DNA of 64,000 bases from Gulosibacter chungangensis (GCF_008831155.1 NZ_WBKB01000001.1:310001-374000); one strand, 5' to 3'; positions 51,753 through 60,733 are shown, counted from the first letter of the stretch. Notes: generated by a model not told the origin, from the sequence alone. Translations and numbers: made by a program.

Positions 51753-52955
51753 TTGTCAGCCGTCATGCGTCGCAAGCTTGCGCTGTTTGCGCTCTTTTCA
51801 ATTCCGGGGCTTGCGATTGCGTCCTGGGTGACGCGCACACCGACGATTCGCGACCAGATTCACGCATCCACGGCTGAGATGGGACTCGTACTATTTGGCC
51901 TGTCGCTCGGATCCCTCGCGGGCATCCTGTGCTCGGGACCGTTCGTCGCGCGTGTTGGCGCGAGGCTTGCGATCACAATCGGCATGTCAGGTCTCGTCGC
52001 GGGACTACCGGTGATCGGCCTCGGTGCGGTGCTCGGTTCCCAGCTGCTGGTGGCGATCGGCCTGGCGATGTTTGGGCTGGGTATGGGTAGCGCGGAAGTG
52101 GCCATGAATGTCGAGGGCGGCGATGTTGAACGCATCACCGGCCGGACGTTCCTGCCGCTGCTGCACGGGTTCTATAGCCTCGGAAATGTGGTCGGGGCCG
52201 TGCTCGGGATTTGGCTCGCTGCGATTTCGTTCCCCGTGTTGTGGCACCTGTCGATCGTCTTCGCGGTGACGCTGGTGCTACTGGTGGCAAGCGTGGGCAA
52301 GCTTCCCCGCGACACGGGTCGAATTAGCCGGCCCAAGAAGGCCGAGGCGCTGGCTCGAGGTATCAAGGCCAGGTCAGATCGCTTCCGTCCGGATGCGCGG
52401 ATTGTCTTGATCGGCTTGATGGTCATGGCGCTCGCGTTGGCGGAGGGCGCGGCGAATGATTGGCTGCCGCTGGTGATGGTCGATGGCCACGGATTCCCGG
52501 AGTCACTCGGCTCGGCAATTTTTGCGGTGTTCGCGTTTGCGATGATGCTGGGGCGTTTCCTCGGCGGCGGTTTGGTGACTCGGTTCGGTCGCGGCACGGT
52601 GCTAGCTGCGAGCGGGTTATTTGCGGCAGCGGGCTTGCTCGTGGTGTCGGTTGCCGAGAATCAAATTGCGGCGGCGGTCGCGGTAATTCTGTGGGGCCTC
52701 GGCGCATCGCTCGGCTTCCCACTTACGCTCTCGGCCGCGGGAGACTCGGGACCGAACCCGACTCAGCGCGTTGCCCTCGCATCCACCTTGGGCTACATCG
52801 CGTTCCTCGTCGGCCCGCCCGCGCTCGGATTCCTCGGCGAGGAATTTGGCCTCCGGAATGCGCTGCTGGTGCCGATGGCTGCAGCGCTGCTGGCGGTATT
52901 TCTGGCGCCCGCCGCCCGGTCCGCGCGGCCGGGTGAGCGGGATGCGCAGGAGTAG
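51753..52955 (+). CDS. MFS transporter (YbjJ-like)
   Basis: A 400-residue major-facilitator carrier with 12 helices. The second-helix region begins RTPTIRDQIHASTAEMGLVL, with GFYSLGNVVGAVLG and AEGAANDWLPLVMVDGHGF later, resembling the fucose-permease-like/YbjJ branch. Substrate unknown. The start is a TTG at 51753 with GAGAGG 7 nt upstream; ATG at 51765 is an alternative. It is expressed alone; a dyad precedes it. Confidence 0.82.
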   Translation: MSAVMRRKLALFALFSIPGLAIASWVTRTPTIRDQIHASTAEMGLVLFGLSLGSLAGILCSGPFVARVGARLAITIGMSGLVAGLPVIGLGAVLGSQLLVAIGLAMFGLGMGSAEVAMNVEGGDVERITGRTFLPLLHGFYSLGNVVGAVLGIWLAAISFPVLWHLSIVFAVTLVLLVASVGKLPRDTGRISRPKKAEALARGIKARSDRFRPDARIVLIGLMVMALALAEGAANDWLPLVMVDGHGFPESLGSAIFAVFAFAMMLGRFLGGGLVTRFGRGTVLAASGLFAAAGLLVVSVAENQIAAAVAVILWGLGASLGFPLTLSAAGDSGPNPTQRVALASTLGYIAFLVGPPALGFLGEEFGLRNALLVPMAAALLAVFLAPAARSARPGERDAQE

Positions 52956-53011
52956 TACCTGACGGAGACGTCACGTGAGTGCCGTCAGGTGGGAGCCAAC
53001 AGGTGGCTAGC

Positions 53012-53611
53012 TCAGCAATCCGGCCCGGGAACCTGGAATGACACTTCCGTGTAGCGGCGGTCAGCTTCAGCCTTGTCGAATGCTTCTTCTTCGATCAGTA
53101 CAACGAAGTCGCCACAGGATTCAGCCACGGCATACGAGAAGTCAAAGCCGGTGGCCTGACCAGGCGGAACATGCACGGTCGTCAAACTGCCAGATCCGGT
53201 CTCACGGAGCCCCTCCTGCGCACCAGTTCCTGGGGCATCCCCTGGTTGATCGCCTGGTTCAGCACCTGATTGTGGCAGCACCGTGATCTTCAACCAACGC
53301 TGGATCATCTCCCCTGACTGGTTATCGACGGTCAGCCGAATATCCATCCGGTAGGGCTCCCGGCTGTCATTCGCACGCCACCCCTGCTCCCGAATCTCCG
53401 GCAGCACCGAGACCGTCACATCCTCACCGAACTGGGCACTCGCCTCGGGACCAGCCACCGGAGTCTGCGTTTCTCCTCCGCGTGGCAGGAGCAACAGCAG
53501 GACAAGCAGAATCACGCTCACCGCCGCCAGCACAATCCAGAACAGTGTGCCCGCGCCCCGAGGTGGAAGGAGCAAAGTGCGAATCTTGCGCATGGCAGCA
53601 GACCCCGTCAT
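53012..53611 (-). CDS. Membrane-anchored protein of unknown function
   Basis: A 199-residue protein with one N-terminal helix (FWIVLAAVSVILLVLLLLLP) and an extracellular domain (about residues 50-199) rich in beta strands (VTVSVLPEIREQGWRA, PYRMDIRLTVDNQSGEMI, WLKITVLPQSG), a Gly/Pro-rich loop, and two cysteines at the end. No family recognised. Its ATG overlaps the stop of the preceding gene (ATGA), so the two are coupled. Confidence 0.62.
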   Translation of the reverse strand: MTGSAAMRKIRTLLLPPRGAGTLFWIVLAAVSVILLVLLLLLPRGGETQTPVAGPEASAQFGEDVTVSVLPEIREQGWRANDSREPYRMDIRLTVDNQSGEMIQRWLKITVLPQSGAEPGDQPGDAPGTGAQEGLRETGSGSLTTVHVPPGQATGFDFSYAVAESCGDFVVLIEEEAFDKAEADRRYTEVSFQVPGPDC

Positions 53612-54213
53612 GGAACATCCCGCTCAGTCGTCATCGTGCCGGTGTCATCGCCAATCGTCAGCTCAAGCTCGTAGTGATCGACCGCAATCGTCGGCGGGTT
53701 GTACGTGAGGGTGAGCCAGAAAGGATCAGTCGTGTAGATCACACCTCCGGGGTATCCGTCCAACGTTCGCTGAGATTGCGGGGAGGGAACGAGCTCTTCC
53801 TTCCGCGTACCGCTGCTATCGACGGCGAACACGCGGAATTCCACCGTGCCGAGGTCCAGCTCGCGCGGTTCAGGTAGCCCTTCGAAACCCTGCGGGTCGT
53901 CAACTTCTTCGGCCGCTCCATCAATGGTGATGACGACCACCACATACCGGTCGCCGCCTATTCCAGGAATGTCAGGAAAAGCAGACGGCTGCTGCTGGTC
54001 TCGCACAGTAATAATGTTGGCGGCGTGGCCTCCAACCGCAATCCGCTCTTTACCGTCCACCGGGTTGTAGAACGTCGTGATGGGGTCGATCGGATCAGCA
54101 CGGACCCAGCCGATAATCGCCGCTATGGCCACCGCGAGGATTGCCCCGTAGATTCCACCCTGCACTGCCCAACGCCAGCGGCTGGCCACGGTACCGGATG
54201 TATTCTCAGCCAT
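53608..54213 (-). CDS. Membrane-anchored protein, partner of the gene at 53012
   Basis: A 201-residue protein with one N-terminal helix (WAVQGGIYGAILAVAIAAII) and an extracellular domain (about residues 45-201) with many beta strands (IAVGGHAANIITVRDQ, RYVVVVITIDGAAE, VEFRVFAVDSSG). No family recognised. The ATG at 54211-54213 lies 6 nt after TATTGT (54225 to 54220), so it is probably leaderless; an in-frame GTG is at 54219. The two-gene unit has no neighbour that explains it. Confidence 0.62.
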   Translation of the reverse strand: MAENTSGTVASRWRWAVQGGIYGAILAVAIAAIIGWVRADPIDPITTFYNPVDGKERIAVGGHAANIITVRDQQQPSAFPDIPGIGGDRYVVVVITIDGAAEEVDDPQGFEGLPEPRELDLGTVEFRVFAVDSSGTRKEELVPSPQSQRTLDGYPGGVIYTTDPFWLTLTYNPPTIAVDHYELELTIGDDTGTMTTERDVP

Positions 54214-54525
54214 GGCCACACAATAGCCACCCGAGGTCAGAGCAAGGTACGGGCGCTGCGCAGGTCCTCAAACCTCGTCACAGCCACACGTTTTGGCCTA
54301 TAAGCCCGGTTCCGCGACCGGAGGCGCTCAGCGAGACAGGGTGTTCACGCTGAGCGGGGTTGTCCTAACGGCCTGGGTCGATGCAAACGGTACGCCTCGG
54401 TGGTATTGGGACCTGGGTCGGTGAGGTTTCAACCCGGTTCGAGGCTGATAGGCCTATAAGCCGGCACTCAGCTTCAACCCCACTCAAGAAACGAAAAGCC
54501 CTGTTCCGAAGAACAGGGCCGATCG
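54214..54525. other. 312-bp gene-free stretch with repeats and a terminator
   Basis: The stretch holds the -10 box TATTGT of the membrane-protein pair, GGCCTATAAGCC at 54295 repeated at 54451, a perfect 9-bp hairpin CGCTCAGCG/CGCTGAGCG (54325-54333, 54348-54356) and the tRNA terminator (54490-54520). I see no ORF in it. Confidence 0.7.
54490..54520 (-). terminator. Terminator of tRNA-Arg
   Basis: Hairpin GCCCTGTTC / GAACAGGGC with a TTCG-type loop (54498-54519), then TTTTCG on the minus strand. It lies just beyond the 3' end of tRNA-Arg. Confidence 0.85.
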
Positions 54526-54598
54526 CGCGCCTGGAGGGACTCGAACCCCCAACCTTCTGATCCGTAGTCAGATGCTCTATCCATTGAGCCACAGGCGC
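54526..54598 (-). tRNA. tRNA-Arg (anticodon ACG)
   Basis: A 73-nt cloverleaf: acceptor GCGCCTG pairs with CAGGCGC, D-loop with GGCTCAATGGATAGAGC, anticodon loop CTACGGA (ACG), T-loop GGTTCGAGTCC, discriminator G. CCA is not encoded. A34 should be deaminated to inosine by TadA, encoded at 47375-47833. Confidence 0.96.
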
Positions 54599-54701
54599 GT
54601 GCCGCCGTGCTGGCGACTGGTCAAGCATAGCCAGATTAATTTTTCTTTGCAAATCGGCTCCGGAAGACTCCGGTCAACGGCGCCCGCTCGCCCGACACGC
54701 C

Positions 54702-54716
54702 TACCCTAGGACTGTG
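54702..54716 (+). promoter_or_regulatory. Leaderless promoter of the YnfM-like carrier gene
   Basis: TACCCT (54702-54707), 6-nt spacer, then GTG at 54714 and ATG at 54717. No Shine-Dalgarno. Confidence 0.5.
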
Positions 54717-55985
54717 ATGAACAACGACCCCGGCTACTCCCTGACAGGCTCGACCTGGATCGGACACCGCCGAGGTACGGGACCCTATGCGCGCATCCAA
54801 CTTGCGATGCTCCTTGCAGGAATCGCAACCTTCGCACAGCTCTACGCACCCCAGGCCCTCCTCCCCCAGATCGCCGACGCCTTCAGCGTCTCGATCGCAG
54901 ATTCATCACTCATGATCTCAATGGGCACGGCAGGCCTCGCCATCGCCGTCGTACCTTGGTCCCTGGTCGCCGACCGAATCGGCCGCAAACGCACCATCTC
55001 CATCGCCGTGGTCGCAGCGACCCTGCTCGGCCTCCTTTCGACCGCCATGCCCAATTTCGAGTTGACCCTCGCGATGCGATTCCTCGAGGGGCTCGCGCTC
55101 GGTGGTGTGCCCGCAGTCGCCATGGCCTATATCAACGAAGAAATTCACCGGTCGGATGCTGCTGCCGCGGGCGGCACCTTCGTGGCCGGCAATACGATCG
55201 GCGGCCTCTCGGGACGAATCATCAGCGGCCCCGTCGGTGAGGCCACCGGCTCCTGGGAGGTCGGTTTTCTCGTTGTCGCGGGGCTGTCCATCCTCGCGTC
55301 CATATTGTTCATGGTGATTACCCCGCAACCCCAGGGGTTCATCCCCATGGGTGGCACCGGCAGCACCATGCGTCAGTCGGTTCAGTTCACGCTCTCGAAC
55401 TCTTGGCAGCACCTCAAGAATCCCGTCCTGATCGCCCTTTATACGCAGCCATTCTTGCTCCTGGGTGGCTTCGTCGCCGTCTACAACTATCTCGGCTATC
55501 ACCTCACCGAGGCACCCTTTTTCTTGCCGGTGTGGGTGTCTTCGCTGGTGTTCCTCGCCTACCTCGCGGGAACCGTCTCCTCACCACCGGCAGGTCGTCT
55601 CGCAGGCAAATACGGCCGCAAACGCGTCATGCTGATCACGCAGGTGATCACCTGGGCCAGCCTCGGAATCATGCTCATCCCGAACCTCATCGCGATCATC
55701 GCTGGGCTCATTCTCTTCACCGCGGCGTTCTTCGGCTCGCACTCGACCGCATCTGGCTGGGCGGGCGCCTACCCGAAGTTCGGCCGTGCGCAATCCACCG
55801 CCCTCTATAACCTCAGCTATTACATCGGCTCGAGCATCCTCGGGTATGTGGGCGGCCTGTTTTTCCAGCAGTGGGGATGGGTGGGGCTGACCGCCATGGT
55901 CGGGTCGCTGTTCCTCATCGCTTTCGTCATCGCCAGCACGATGCTGCCGGGTCGCCCCAAGGAGGCGACCCGACAGCATCCGTAG
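54714..55985 (+). CDS. MFS transporter (YnfM-like)
   Basis: A 423-residue 12-helix carrier. The N-terminal block is AGIATFAQLYAPQALLPQIAD, the A-motif DRIGRKRTISIAV, and GAYP-like FGSHSTASGWAGAYPKFGRA in the second half. The family (YnfM) exports drugs or metabolites; the substrate is unknown. GTG 54714 or ATG 54717 may be the start. It converges with the 2HCT transporter. Confidence 0.83.
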   Translation: MMNNDPGYSLTGSTWIGHRRGTGPYARIQLAMLLAGIATFAQLYAPQALLPQIADAFSVSIADSSLMISMGTAGLAIAVVPWSLVADRIGRKRTISIAVVAATLLGLLSTAMPNFELTLAMRFLEGLALGGVPAVAMAYINEEIHRSDAAAAGGTFVAGNTIGGLSGRIISGPVGEATGSWEVGFLVVAGLSILASILFMVITPQPQGFIPMGGTGSTMRQSVQFTLSNSWQHLKNPVLIALYTQPFLLLGGFVAVYNYLGYHLTEAPFFLPVWVSSLVFLAYLAGTVSSPPAGRLAGKYGRKRVMLITQVITWASLGIMLIPNLIAIIAGLILFTAAFFGSHSTASGWAGAYPKFGRAQSTALYNLSYYIGSSILGYVGGLFFQQWGWVGLTAMVGSLFLIAFVIASTMLPGRPKEATRQHP

Positions 55986-56015
55986 CGGGTCAGAAGGCCC
56001 GAGCCGAGATCTCGA

Positions 56016-57452
56016 CTACGCGACCACCGAGAGCAGTGGCACGAGCAACGCCGTAATGAACAGGGTCAGCGCACCACCGATACGCGTGGCGAGCGCCGCG
56101 AAGGGCATCAGGTGCATCAGGTTTGCTGCCGAAAGCACCGCCACGTCGCCACTACCGCCGGAGTCAGCCATCACCAGCCCCGGGATCACCGCGGCCTCAA
56201 GGAAGTAGAACTTCAGCAGGTAGCCCAGGACACCAGCAACGAGACCCGAAACCAGCACGCAGAGCACCACCAACAAGAGGAAGATCGGGTCGGTGACCGC
56301 CACGAGCACCTCTTCAAGGTTGATGTACGCGATCGACACGCCGACCAGCAGTGCCGGCACGAAGTAGCTCGTCATCAGGTCACCCCACTCGGTGGCAGCT
56401 TCTTCGAACTCGCTCGGGAACAGGTTGAAGACCTTGAGGATTGCCGCCGCGATAATCAACCATGCGAAGGTGTGCAACATCGGCAGGTACGCGTTCACGA
56501 CAGTTGCGAGGCTGAAGAGCACCGCGGTGATCAGCAGGCCCTTACCGAGACTGAGGAAGTTCGCGGAGCCCTTCTTCTTCGGCATGGTGAGGTCGCCGTT
56601 CTTGTCCTCAATACGCATGAGCTGACCGCTCCCGTAGAAGCCGGCGAAGAGGTTCGGCTTCCGCGATCCAATGCCCTTGAATACACCGGCAAAGAGAATG
56701 CAGACACCGTTTGCGAGGGCCGTGACCGCGACCAGCTGCGCGAAGTAGCCGCCGACATCATTACCCGTTTCAGCGGCATACATCTCCGACATCGGGATGG
56801 CCCCAACACCGATACCACCGGCCATCGCCGGCGCCGCGATCAGCAGCATGCTTTCAACGAAGCCGCCGCCGAACAGCGCACCGATACCGCCAATGATCAC
56901 AAAGGTGAGGGTGATGCAGCCAGCCAGAGGGATGAGAAATCGAGGCCCAGCCTTGATGAGTAGCTTTCGCGGCATGCCGAGTACCGCACCGGTGATGATC
57001 GCAGCCACGATGAAGTCGAGGAAACCTACGTCGTTCATGAAGCCGGTCACGGTCTCAATCACGTTCTCAGGCATGACGCCGAGGAAGATGATGGTCGACG
57101 GGATGAACGTGCACAGGAGCGTCGCCAGACCGTAGTCGCGGAGTACCGGAATCATCGTTCCGATCCAGGTCAGTAGCCCGCCCAGTGTGAGCGTGACTGC
57201 AAACCCTCCGAGCAGTGCGCCCGGCAGGTTGCCGGTGTAGACGGCGACAGCAAGTGTGGCTAGTACCGCCAGGAACCACCAGATCGGCATGTCGTTGATA
57301 CGCGTCCAGGTGTATCGCTTCTTCTGCGTGGCCAGAGCCGGGTCGCGCACGGCAATGAGCTCGGTACGCGAGGGGTCCTTGGCCACTTCATCCTGCTCGT
57401 GCATGGCTTCGTCCTGCCTCACGCCGCTCGGCGTTGTGTTATTCGTTGACAT
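56016..57452 (-). CDS. 2-hydroxycarboxylate transporter (2HCT family)
   Basis: A 478-residue transporter of the CitS/CimH/MleP family. It has about 11 helices with a basic cytosolic N-terminus; GGIGALFGGGFVESMLLIAAPAM and MADSGGSGDVAVLSAANLMHLMPF are the two re-entrant GGxG loops typical of the family. It carries citrate, malate or a related 2-hydroxycarboxylate. Two ATGs (57455 and 57452) are possible; AGTAGGA favours the second. It is third in the operon after the dehydrogenases. Confidence 0.88.
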   Translation of the reverse strand: MSTNNTTPSGVRQDEAMHEQDEVAKDPSRTELIAVRDPALATQKKRYTWTRINDMPIWWFLAVLATLAVAVYTGNLPGALLGGFAVTLTLGGLLTWIGTMIPVLRDYGLATLLCTFIPSTIIFLGVMPENVIETVTGFMNDVGFLDFIVAAIITGAVLGMPRKLLIKAGPRFLIPLAGCITLTFVIIGGIGALFGGGFVESMLLIAAPAMAGGIGVGAIPMSEMYAAETGNDVGGYFAQLVAVTALANGVCILFAGVFKGIGSRKPNLFAGFYGSGQLMRIEDKNGDLTMPKKKGSANFLSLGKGLLITAVLFSLATVVNAYLPMLHTFAWLIIAAAILKVFNLFPSEFEEAATEWGDLMTSYFVPALLVGVSIAYINLEEVLVAVTDPIFLLLVVLCVLVSGLVAGVLGYLLKFYFLEAAVIPGLVMADSGGSGDVAVLSAANLMHLMPFAALATRIGGALTLFITALLVPLLSVVA

Positions 57453-57511
57453 CATTGTCCTACTCGATAGTCCGCACCATTGCGGAAATTGTGGTGTGAG
57501 CACCGTCTGGT

Positions 57512-57559
57512 GTTGGCAGCCGGTGGTGTTCGCTGCCGGTGGTGCTGGCAGCCGGTAGC
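57512..57559. repeat. Three 16-bp tandem repeats
   Basis: GTTGGCAGCCGGTGGT (57512), GTTCGCTGCCGGTGGT (57528), GCTGGCAGCCGGTAGC (57544), between the dehydrogenase and transporter genes. The 150-bp gap shows no other feature. Confidence 0.8.
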
Positions 57560-57602
57560 GACCGGATGCCATCCCGGCGGATGCGCAGACCCGCGGATGC
57601 GC

Positions 57603-58595
57603 TCAGGTCGCGTCCGCGGTCTCCCGCGCGAACGTGGTCTCGGTGAGGACGCCTACCGGCGCTTCACCCCGTTGCACCTTCGCGATATTTCCCCAGGCTG
57701 TCGCAATTCGCCGTTGCACGTTCTCCCAACCGACACCGGCCATGTGTGGCGTGCAAATGACGTTCTCGAGGTTCAATAGCGGACTGTTGAGATCCAGCGG
57801 TTCACTGTCAAAGACATCGAGCCCCGCACCGGCGATGCGCCCTTCAACGAGGGACTGCGTCAGCGCATCCTCATCGATCACCTCACCGCGACCGACATTG
57901 ATCAGCACGGCCCTGGACTGCATCCGAGCGAGTTCCTCGGCGCCAATAATGTGCCGCGATCCCTCATTGAGCGGCATGTTTACGCACACGACATCGGACT
58001 GCTCCATGAGCTCGTCGAGCGACACTGGTCGCGCGCCAATGAGCTCCGCAACTGTCAATGGGATCTCGTGGTGGTCGTAATAGATCACATTCGCGCCGAA
58101 CCCGTGGTGCACGATTCGCCCAACCCAGCGCCCGATGTTGCCAAGCCCGACGATGCCGACGGTCTTGCCATAGAGCTCCGCGTAGGAGGTCTCGTCGAGA
58201 TCGGGCCGCCACTTGCCGTCACGGATGAGTTTCGCGGCTTCGGGAATTCTTCGCAGCAATGACAGCATGAGGGTTACCGCATGTTCGGCAACCGAGATCG
58301 AGTGTGTCTTCATCTGCGCAACCGGAACTCCAAGCTCGTTCAACACTTCAACCGGCAGTTGCCCGTAGCCAGAACTCATGTACTGAATGAATTTGACCTG
58401 CTTTGCCGCGCGAAACACCACGTCCGGAATCTCTATCCCCGAAACGATGTAATCCGCATCCGCAGCCTCGCGCACCATCTCTGCCACCGATGCATCCGGC
58501 GACATCAACGTCACTGAGTAGCCTTCCGGCGTCGCGGCTTGAAAGCCTTCGATGTAGTCCTTCAACGGGTTGAGGTACAGCACTTTGTTCGTCAT
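57603..58595 (-). CDS. D-2-hydroxyacid dehydrogenase
   Basis: A 330-residue NAD-dependent dehydrogenase of the D-isomer-specific family. The Rossmann motif is VGIVGLGNIGRWVGRIV; the catalytic set is NVGRGEVIDEDAL, GLDVFDSEPLD and NVICTPHMAGVGWE with the acid-base His. The ATG at 58593-58595 is used; the longer frame upstream has no homologous look. It lies 8 bp after the isopropylmalate-dehydrogenase-type gene and 150 bp before the transporter. Confidence 0.87.
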   Translation of the reverse strand: MTNKVLYLNPLKDYIEGFQAATPEGYSVTLMSPDASVAEMVREAADADYIVSGIEIPDVVFRAAKQVKFIQYMSSGYGQLPVEVLNELGVPVAQMKTHSISVAEHAVTLMLSLLRRIPEAAKLIRDGKWRPDLDETSYAELYGKTVGIVGLGNIGRWVGRIVHHGFGANVIYYDHHEIPLTVAELIGARPVSLDELMEQSDVVCVNMPLNEGSRHIIGAEELARMQSRAVLINVGRGEVIDEDALTQSLVEGRIAGAGLDVFDSEPLDLNSPLLNLENVICTPHMAGVGWENVQRRIATAWGNIAKVQRGEAPVGVLTETTFARETADAT

Positions 58596-58603
58596 GAGTC
58601 GGT

Positions 58604-59686
58604 CTACTTTCCTGCGAGTGCCGCGGTCACGGCGTCGGCAACTTCTTGCGTACCTGCATCGCCGCCGAGGTCTTTGGCCCACGGGCCATTTGCGAGCACG
58701 GTTTCGACGGCTGCTTGGATGCGTTGAGCCACGTCCGTGCAGCGGTCGTCGTCGTGCTGCTCGCCGAGCCATTCGAGCATCATTGCTGCCGAGAGGATCA
58801 TCGCGATCGGGTTGGCGATCCCCTGCCCGGCGATGTCCGGCGCGCTGCCGTGCGAGGGCTGGAAGACACCGTGGGTGAGGCTCACATCTGCCGAGGGCGC
58901 GATGCCGAGCCCACCACCGAGGCCGGCGGCAATCTCCGAGGTAATGTCACCAAAGATGTTCTCCGAGACGATCACGTCATAGCGCTGCGGATCGGTGACC
59001 ATGTACATCGATCCCACGTCGATGTAGAACTTCTGGCTGTCCACATCCTTGTTTTTCGCGGCGACCTCGTCGAAGACTTTCTCCATAAGCACATTGCTGC
59101 GCAGCGCATTGGATTTGTGCAGCAGGGTCACCCGCCCCGGCGTGCCACGCTTGCGCCGCGCACGAGCCTGCGAGAACGCTACGTCGAAGAGCTTTTCGCA
59201 GGTCGCCCGCGTGATGGTCATCCGGTCGGTCGCGGTCTCATCGCTCGGTTCGTGCTTGTCTGCGAGCCCCGCGAACATCCCTTCGGAGATCTCGCGGATC
59301 ACGAGCATGTCCACGTTCTCATCCTTGAGCGGGCCCTCGACCCCGTCAAAGAGCCGCACCGGACGGAGGCTGGCAAGCAGCCCGTAGTGCGCTCGCATCT
59401 CGACCTGGGCCCCGAGCTCGAGCCCTTCCGGACCGCGCACCTCTGGAAGCCCCATCGCACCAAAGAGCACCGCATCCGCCTGCTCACCGATCTCGTCCAT
59501 GTCAGCCGCGGTGATTTTCTTCCCGGTTCGGCGATAGAGCTCCGCACTGAAATCGTGCGTGGTGTAGTTCAGCGACAGTCCATACCGCTCTTGGCAGGCC
59601 TGCAACACCGTCAGTGTGGCGTCAATGACTTCCGGACCAATCCCATCGCCTGGGAAAACAGCGATCTCGTATGTTTGTTTCGGCAT
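58604..59686 (-). CDS. Isocitrate/isopropylmalate-type beta-decarboxylating dehydrogenase
   Basis: A 360-residue dehydrogenase with FPGDGIGPEVID, LLASLRPVRLFDGVEGPL, VIREISEGMFAGLADKHE, VTLLHKSNALRSN and SENIFGDITSEIAAGLGGGLG. It could be LeuB, D-malate/tartrate dehydrogenase (DmlA/TtuC) or a homologue; no other leucine genes are near. Sitting between an IclR regulator and a 2-hydroxycarboxylate transporter, a catabolic role on D-malate, tartrate or an alkylmalate is more likely. It starts at 59686. Confidence 0.88.
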   Translation of the reverse strand: MPKQTYEIAVFPGDGIGPEVIDATLTVLQACQERYGLSLNYTTHDFSAELYRRTGKKITAADMDEIGEQADAVLFGAMGLPEVRGPEGLELGAQVEMRAHYGLLASLRPVRLFDGVEGPLKDENVDMLVIREISEGMFAGLADKHEPSDETATDRMTITRATCEKLFDVAFSQARARRKRGTPGRVTLLHKSNALRSNVLMEKVFDEVAAKNKDVDSQKFYIDVGSMYMVTDPQRYDVIVSENIFGDITSEIAAGLGGGLGIAPSADVSLTHGVFQPSHGSAPDIAGQGIANPIAMILSAAMMLEWLGEQHDDDRCTDVAQRIQAAVETVLANGPWAKDLGGDAGTQEVADAVTAALAGK

Positions 59687-59779
59687 CCCGCCTGCTCCTT
59701 TGCATTTCTAGGAAGGGAATACCCGGAAAGCTACGACGGAACGAGATCTCTTTGCCACAAAACGGGACGACTTTCCCAG

Positions 59780-60427
59780 CTAGTGGGATGCGCGCTCGAT
59801 TCGCTGCGCCGCCGCCTCTAGCTTCGCGACCGCTTCGATCACATCAATTTCTTCCGTGAGATAAACGATCGCCAGGGATGCGGGCACCCCATTGCTGAGC
59901 CGGACCGGCACGGCGATCGAGGTGAGCCCGTTGATCACCTCATCGTGGCTGAGCTCGTACCGAGCCGGTGGATGCACCTCAGGCTGCAGTTGAGAGCGAA
60001 TAACCCGCCCCGGAGCGCCGCTATCGATGGGATGGCGGCTGCCCGGCCGCTGCCCCACCGTGGAGTCGGTGTGCTGCGGCTCCACGGTGACGAGCGTCAC
60101 GACTTCTGCGCCGTCATAGGTGGCGATGAACGCCGTCTTGCCGAGCTCCTGCGCGAGCTGCGTAAGTTCTGCTGTCGCAGCCGCGCGAAGGTCTCGCGCG
60201 GCATTGCGCGCGAGCGCCACAAGGCGCACTCCAACCTCCAGCGCCCCGTCTGCGTTACGAACCACAAAGGCATGGTCTTCTAGGGTCCGCACAAGCCGAT
60301 AGGCCATTGAGCGATGGATGCCGAGCTGCTCAGCAACCTGCGGAACCGTCAACGGCTCACTCGCCTCACTAACGAGCTCGAGCGCTTTCAAGCCGCGTGA
60401 AAGCGTCTGGGATCCTGCCTCAGCCAT
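59780..60427 (-). CDS. IclR-family transcriptional regulator
   Basis: A 215-residue IclR regulator, slightly short for the family (usually about 250). N-terminal winged helix: LSRGLKALELVSEASEPLTV, QVAEQLGIHRSMAYRLVRTL; C-terminal effector domain from LVALARNAARDLRAAA to the end. The ATG at 60425-60427 has AGGCGG 5 nt upstream. It probably controls the downstream operon and itself, through the palindrome at 60451-60467. Another 93 bp separate it from the next gene. Confidence 0.88.
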   Translation of the reverse strand: MAEAGSQTLSRGLKALELVSEASEPLTVPQVAEQLGIHRSMAYRLVRTLEDHAFVVRNADGALEVGVRLVALARNAARDLRAAATAELTQLAQELGKTAFIATYDGAEVVTLVTVEPQHTDSTVGQRPGSRHPIDSGAPGRVIRSQLQPEVHPPARYELSHDEVINGLTSIAVPVRLSNGVPASLAIVYLTEEIDVIEAVAKLEAAAQRIERASH

Positions 60428-60450
60428 GGGCACCGCCTGACTTCAATGAC

Positions 60451-60467
60451 GTTTCGATATCTGAAAC
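60451..60467. promoter_or_regulatory. Candidate IclR operator
   Basis: GTTTCGATATCTGAAAC: 5-bp arms GTTTC/GAAAC with a 7-bp AT-rich centre, 24 bp upstream of the IclR start. IclR-family operators have this kind of TTTC...GAAA symmetry. Confidence 0.55.
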
Positions 60468-60548
60468 AGATTACCAAGTATAGAAACCGTGGGCCAGCGT
60501 TGAAGTGCTGGTGCCAAAGTGTTGACGAGATCGGGAATTGGGAAAGGC

Positions 60549-60595
60549 AAAACCCCCAACTTCGTTGAAACTGCAACGACGCCGGGGGCTTTTCA
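60549..60595 (-). terminator. Terminator of tRNA-Ser(GCU)
   Basis: On the minus strand AGCCCCCGGCGTCGTTG pairs imperfectly with CAACGAAGTTGGGGG, followed by TTTTGCC. It lies just beyond the tRNA end. Confidence 0.8.
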
Positions 60596-60597
60596 TC

Positions 60598-60689
60598 TGG
60601 CGGACACGGAGGGATTTGAACCCTCGGTCCCCGTAATCAGGGACTCCACCTTAGCAGGGTGGTCTATTCGGCCGCTCTAGCACGTGTCC
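60598..60689 (-). tRNA. tRNA-Ser (anticodon GCU)
   Basis: A 92-nt class II tRNA with a long variable arm: acceptor GGACACG pairs with CGTGTCC, anticodon loop CTGCTAA (GCT), T-arm GGGTTCAAATCCC, discriminator G, and CCA encoded. It is charged by SerRS, encoded at 63212. Confidence 0.96.
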
Positions 60690-60733
60690 AGACTCGCCAA
60701 GTGTACATGGATTTTCGCTCCACGTCAGATCGG

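Noticed and set aside
54526-54598. tRNA-Arg as an integration site for an island
   Set aside because: No duplicated tRNA end or integrase was seen on either side.
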